Source of the DNA: a virus
Direction: 5' to 3' (one strand)
IMG/VR virus record: IMGVR_UViG_3300012147_000006
Location: 1-64,000 of that record
Length of the DNA: 64,000 nucleotides
Position numbers and translations under genes: made by a program. The notes under the pieces were generated by a model that worked only from the letters and a program-made list of their open reading frames with translations, had not been told where the DNA came from and made no database searches. Positions 61,099 to 64,000 of the stretch are shown here, one piece after another (the first letter of the stretch is position 1; every line of letters starts with the position of its first letter).

Positions 61099-61426
61099 TT
61101 AATAGTTTACATTTACAACAGGTCTCCAAGCTCCACTAACACGTAGCTGCGACTTATCACCCATTCGTACTAATTCCATTTGAATAAACTGCTTTGCAAG
61201 GTGTGGAAAGTCATGTATCAAGCCAGTTGTTTTAAAACTAATACCATAAGAGCTTTTGAAGGTGTATGTAAAAATTCCTTCTGTTTCTGTTTTTTTTCTT
61301 GGTAAAAGTAATGTTCTGCTTTTCCAACAAATCTTTCAAATCTCCTTTGAAGGACAGAGTTTTTGAGCCCATGTTCCACCAGTGTAACTCACAATATGTT
61401 TCTAATTCTTTTTTTAACTGTCTCAT
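61099..61426 (-). CDS. Hypothetical protein with +1 frame change at an A8 run
   Basis: Frame one (MRQLKKELETYCELHWWNMG ... NITFTKKK) reaches a run of eight A (61297-61290) and then a short tail ending at 61238. Skipping one A joins a well-formed continuation (TETEGIFTYTFKSSYGISFK ... GAWRPVVNVNY) to TAA 61101-61099, giving about 108 aa. Either a programmed slip, a recent indel or a sequence error. Family not recognised. Confidence 0.7.
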
Positions 61427-61451
61427 AATTTCTTTTTCTTTGGTTATATCT

Positions 61452-61481
61452 GTATAACGATAGCAATTTAAAAAGTTACAA
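61452..61481 (-). promoter_or_regulatory. Class B promoter
   Basis: Standard; 25 bases to ATG 61426. Confidence 0.9.
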
Positions 61482-61556
61482 TTTCATTGTTCGTACCGAA
61501 GCAAAAACAAGAAAGGGAGACCTAAGCCTCCCCCCTATTGTAACCAAACAATATTT

Positions 61557-61772
61557 TTAATCTTTATAATATTTTAGTCCTAAATGAATGTCTTTGCAAA
61601 TTTCTTTTTCCTTCTCTTCACTCATTTTTTCATTACGCCTTGTCTCTTTAAACAAAGCACTGTCAAGTCTTGAGAAAAATCGTGACTCTCTACCGTTGCC
61701 AGTAGTCACAATTCCTATTTGCTCCTGAAGAAAGAAGTTAAAATCTTTTGAGTATAAAGTTACCTTTTTCAT
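61557..61772 (-). CDS. Hypothetical protein (71 aa)
   Basis: MKKVTLYSKDFNFFLQEQIG; NGRESRFFSRLDSALFKETR. Charged helical end. Third gene of the 62463-61557 class B unit, two bases after the previous stop. Confidence 0.78.
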   Translation of the reverse strand: MKKVTLYSKDFNFFLQEQIGIVTTGNGRESRFFSRLDSALFKETRRNEKMSEEKEKEICKDIHLGLKYYKD

Positions 61773-61774
61773 TT

Positions 61775-62191
61775 TTATTTGCTTTTTAAGGGAGAGTAAG
61801 TATTTGAATTAATTGCAATTCTTAAAATCTTCTCCGTCTTGTTATCGAAAAATTGTAGGTAGCCTCCATGAGTCTCTGCCATTAGCTGACAGCTCTTGTA
61901 AGTGTCTGGCTCAATATTGAGGTATCCTGGAATGTCTGACGTTACATCTGCGAAATAAGGCAGCTTGTCTGAGCTCTCTTCTCTATTGAGAACCTGAATG
62001 TCCTTACCCTGAATTTCTTTCAGGTCACTTACGTAAAATCTTCTTGGGTGTTTTACCACAGGCTTATTAACTCTCGTGTTAATTAGTCTCTCTGGCATAT
62101 TCTTTTCTTTCACCAATTCTAAGTAATCAACTTCTTGGTATAAGAAAATGGTTAGCCCTATGAGTTTGAATGTTTCTACTTCGTAAATCAT
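61775..62191 (-). CDS. Hypothetical protein (138 aa)
   Basis: ATG 62191 overlaps the preceding stop (TAATG): MIYEVETFKLIGLTIFLYQE. Beta-rich with KHPRRFYVSDLKEIQGKDIQ. Not recognised. Confidence 0.8.
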   Translation of the reverse strand: MIYEVETFKLIGLTIFLYQEVDYLELVKEKNMPERLINTRVNKPVVKHPRRFYVSDLKEIQGKDIQVLNREESSDKLPYFADVTSDIPGYLNIEPDTYKSCQLMAETHGGYLQFFDNKTEKILRIAINSNTYSPLKSK

Positions 62192-62463
62192 TATATAAAA
62201 CATTTTAAGTTAGAAACATCTTTCTTCATTTCTTTCTCAAATGAAGTGCCTTTTGCTTTGTATTGCTCTGCCTCATCTTCCATAATTGCAATAACAATTA
62301 CTTTAGGGAGAATTGAAGGGTTTGAGTTTTCATCCCATTCGTCAACATCCAACGCTCCAGAGTTTAAAGCCTTATCAATCTTAGCCTCCATTTCTTTAAG
62401 GGAGGTTTTTAACATTTTCTTTGCTAATGCTTTTATTTTCTTTTTCTTTGCTGAATTTGTCAT
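62191..62463 (-). CDS. Basic-acidic hypothetical protein (90 aa)
   Basis: Start at ATG 62463 (MTNSAKKKKIKALAKKMLKT), 22 bases after class B; a longer frame upstream is translated promoter (NFLNSYRYT). Lys-rich N-terminus suggests nucleic-acid contact. Confidence 0.8.
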   Translation of the reverse strand: MTNSAKKKKIKALAKKMLKTSLKEMEAKIDKALNSGALDVDEWDENSNPSILPKVIVIAIMEDEAEQYKAKGTSFEKEMKKDVSNLKCFI

Positions 62464-62485
62464 GTCTAATGTATTGGTTATGTAT

Positions 62486-62515
62486 GTATAACGATATGAA
62501 TTTAAAAAGTTACAA
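62486..62515 (-). promoter_or_regulatory. Class B promoter
   Basis: Standard; 22 bases to ATG 62463. Confidence 0.9.
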
Positions 62516-63100
62516 TTATGCTTTAGAATTATAAGGTTCGCTTTGACCTTCAAAAGTTGGCTCTTCATTTAACCTTAAATCATAAGGTTCAGCGTTGAGG
62601 TAGTAACTACAAGTGTAGCCTAATTCTTCAAGCCTTGCAATAAGTTTGTCGCAATCTTCATAAGTGTCCTCTAATTCACCAAGTTCAATTAAAAGGTCTT
62701 GTACGTTTTGAGGAAGAAGTTCGTAGTGTTCAAATAAGTTAAGTGCCTCTTCATCACCATCAATATGAACAATATCATTTTCACGGTCTGCCCACACTTC
62801 ACTATTGAATCTACACAATTCACAAATTGCAGTAAGTTCTTTTCCGTTTGGCAAATCTCTATCCCAAAATCCTGCACCATGTCCGCCACGAGTAAGCCAT
62901 AAGTCATGACCTATTTGTTCGTCTGTCCATTCCTCAGTAAGCAAAGGGAGAGCTGCACCTAAGAAGCATTGCACTTGCAATATAGCATCTTTAATTGACT
63001 TGCTACTTACATTGCACTTAACTGACATATCGTCAATCTCATTTGTCCATAAAGCGGCTACTAAATAATGTTCTACTATGGTTGCTATATTTCTTTTCAT
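62516..63100 (-). CDS. Conserved phage/plasmid protein (194 aa)
   Basis: Contains HDLWLTRGGHGAGFWDRDLP around 85-104, a strongly patterned motif seen in uncharacterised phage and plasmid proteins, then a CELCRFNSE pair. The C-terminal half is acidic. The HG-rich motif looks catalytic or metal-binding, but the activity is unknown. Confidence 0.83.
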   Translation of the reverse strand: MKRNIATIVEHYLVAALWTNEIDDMSVKCNVSSKSIKDAILQVQCFLGAALPLLTEEWTDEQIGHDLWLTRGGHGAGFWDRDLPNGKELTAICELCRFNSEVWADRENDIVHIDGDEEALNLFEHYELLPQNVQDLLIELGELEDTYEDCDKLIARLEELGYTCSYYLNAEPYDLRLNEEPTFEGQSEPYNSKA

Positions 63101-63123
63101 CTCTTTCTTATTTGGTTACAATA

Positions 63124-63153
63124 GTATAACGATAGGAATTCAAAAAGTTACAA
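63124..63153 (-). promoter_or_regulatory. Class B promoter (TTTTTGAAT variant)
   Basis: Standard; 23 bases to ATG 63100. Confidence 0.88.
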
Positions 63154-63154
63154 T

Positions 63155-63595
63155 TTATCTTGCATTGTATTCTACAATCTTAATACTTTTGTATGGAGAA
63201 CCAATTGCGCCACCACCTCCAGAAGAATCTGTTCTTTTAATTTCAAGGTGGCAAGGAATCCATCCCGTAGACTTTCCTACAATGAAACGAACTTTTTCTC
63301 CATAAGAAGTAACAACCTCTACTCTATGACCTTCTTTGCCAATTAATTCTGGAGTAAGCCCTGCTTTGCTTTGCCATCCAGTAGCAATGTTTTTCTCTCT
63401 TGCAAGGGAGACAAGCGTTTCGTAATTGTTGTATGCCTTCTTTGTTCCTTTGCGTGTTGGAATCAAATCTTCTCTATCCAATTCTTTTGCTAACTTAATA
63501 GTTTTGTTGTGGCAAACGTCAAAGCCTAAACAAGAGAATCCACCTCCGCAGGGAGTTACATATAATTTCTGTTCTTTATTTATTGAGCTTAACAT
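63155..63595 (-). CDS. Conserved phage/plasmid protein (146 aa)
   Basis: MLSSINKEQKLYVTPCGGGF with SCLGFDVCHNKTIKLA: a start pattern I associate with uncharacterised phage/plasmid proteins. The C-terminal part has VRFIVGKSTGWIPCHLEIKR. Two or three conserved Cys. Function unknown. Confidence 0.82.
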   Translation of the reverse strand: MLSSINKEQKLYVTPCGGGFSCLGFDVCHNKTIKLAKELDREDLIPTRKGTKKAYNNYETLVSLAREKNIATGWQSKAGLTPELIGKEGHRVEVVTSYGEKVRFIVGKSTGWIPCHLEIKRTDSSGGGGAIGSPYKSIKIVEYNAR

Positions 63596-63620
63596 AATTT
63601 ATTTTTATTTGGTTACAACT

Positions 63621-63650
63621 ATATAACGATAGGAATTCAAAAAGTTACAA
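63621..63650 (-). promoter_or_regulatory. Class B promoter
   Basis: TTGTAAC and CGTTATAT; 25 bases to ATG 63595. Confidence 0.87.
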
Positions 63651-63653
63651 AAC

Positions 63654-63684
63654 AAAAAGGGAGACTTTGAAAATCCCCCTTTCT
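63654..63684 (-). terminator. Intrinsic terminator
   Basis: AAAGGGGGATT / AAGTCTCCCTTTTTG hairpin on the - strand after the last gene. Confidence 0.7.
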
Positions 63685-63720
63685 GACCGCAGGTATAGAC
63701 CTGCTTTGCTGGTCGCAAAT

Positions 63721-64000
63721 TTATAAACTTGGTAGTACTCTGTAAATTACTGGCACTTTTGCTTTAATCAACTCTTTAAGTTTTTCAACTCTTTGCTTAA
63801 TGTTCCAATTAATTTCTCCATCAATTGTGCTTTGTGCATGGTCAAGAAGTCCGCTTTTGTCGTGGTCATACCCGTAGAATCCACCACAAGAACCGTCCTC
63901 AACTTCTTCACCGTCTTTATCTTTAACAGTGAATTGGTAAACTTGTCCGCTAATGTAGTTGTCGTATGTTTCAACGTCACTCACCATAAAGTCTGTAAGA
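63721..64000 (-). CDS. Hypothetical protein, 5-prime end beyond the window
   Basis: The frame is open to the window edge (LTDFMVSDVETYDNYISGQV) and related phage/plasmid proteins have LTDFLxSDVETYDxYxxGxVYxYxxED as an internal motif, so I treat ATG 63987 as internal. EEVEDGSCGGFYGYD follows. Acidic; function unknown. Confidence 0.72.
   Translation of the reverse strand, partial: LTDFMVSDVETYDNYISGQVYQFTVKDKDGEEVEDGSCGGFYGYDHDKSGLLDHAQSTIDGEINWNIKQRVEKLKELIKAKVPVIYRVLPSL

Noticed and set aside
39418-63650. Regularly repeated 30-bp unit as a CRISPR array
   Set aside because: Copies are hundreds of bases apart, separated by genes, and consist of two conserved words at fixed distance: promoters, not direct repeats with spacers. 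No cas genes are present.
1-64000. Virion, terminase or DNA polymerase genes
   Set aside because: I looked for large terminase, portal, capsid, tail and polymerase motifs and found none; unknown proteins such as 46584-47561 could be structural but nothing shows it.

Overview
The window reads as part of a large, AT-rich bacteriophage genome whose host is most likely a member of the Bacteroidota. Phage evidence: a peptidoglycan amidase endolysin, thymidine kinase, a peptide deformylase, a phage/plasmid DUF932 protein, five free-standing or decayed homing endonucleases, degenerate tRNA genes, and dozens of tightly packed short genes of unknown function. Host evidence: at least five promoters fit the Bacteroidota housekeeping form TTTG (or TTG), exactly 20 bases, TAnnTTTG; ribosome binding sites are A-rich with no clear Shine-Dalgarno; and one island carries integron-like gene cassettes of the kind found in Flavobacteriia. 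No capsid, tail, terminase or polymerase gene is visible, so this is an accessory or early/middle region. I cannot exclude a phage-like plasmid.

Left block (1-38.1 kb): almost all genes lie on the + strand in runs with ATGA or TAATG junctions. Recognisable products are a metallophosphoesterase fused to a deoxyribosyltransferase-like domain, a DUF2135/YfaP-like 717-aa protein, HNH and GIY-YIG nucleases, a PD-(D/E)XK protein, a KH-domain protein, thymidine kinase, peptide deformylase with a SEC-C tail, a HAD-type phosphatase, an ASCH protein, a RyR-domain protein, a P-loop kinase next to a WGR-PARP ADP-ribosyltransferase, and a WYL-like protein. Only the 15.3-17.2 kb group (endolysin, GIY-YIG nuclease, small protein) is on the - strand. 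Runs are started by a promoter I call class A: AGAACA, 15 bases, CGTATAA.

Middle (38.1-39.6 kb): the two blocks converge on about 1.1 kb without genes, holding a tRNA-like gene with two T-arms, a strong G-rich tract with a canonical G-quadruplex motif, and a long inverted repeat; it may be an origin or terminus.

Right block (39.4-64 kb): genes lie on the - strand, mostly as single genes or pairs, each preceded by a near-identical promoter I call class B: TTGTAAC, 15 bases, CGTTATAC. More than 30 copies occur here and none in the left block. Products include a DUF932 protein, an ECF-like sigma factor, a RecA/DnaB-like ATPase, a ParB-like protein, a multi-zinc-finger homing endonuclease, a lipoprotein, a small protein ending in the clamp-binding motif QLSLF, a histone H1-like Hc1 protein and many unknowns. 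Several class A or B promoters drive no gene but short structured RNAs. A 1.85-kb island (55.4-57.3 kb) lacks class B promoters and looks like captured integron cassettes. A + strand tRNA cluster (Met, two with UUC anticodons) sits at 58.7-59.1 kb.

Working model (inference): host-type promoters serve the first genes (for example Hc1 and the RyR protein); the phage ECF-like sigma factor or a host ECF sigma then fires class A and/or B promoters, both of which have the AAC / CGT signature of ECF promoters and rigid spacing. Many start codons lie only 4-5 bases from the -7 element, implying leaderless mRNAs.
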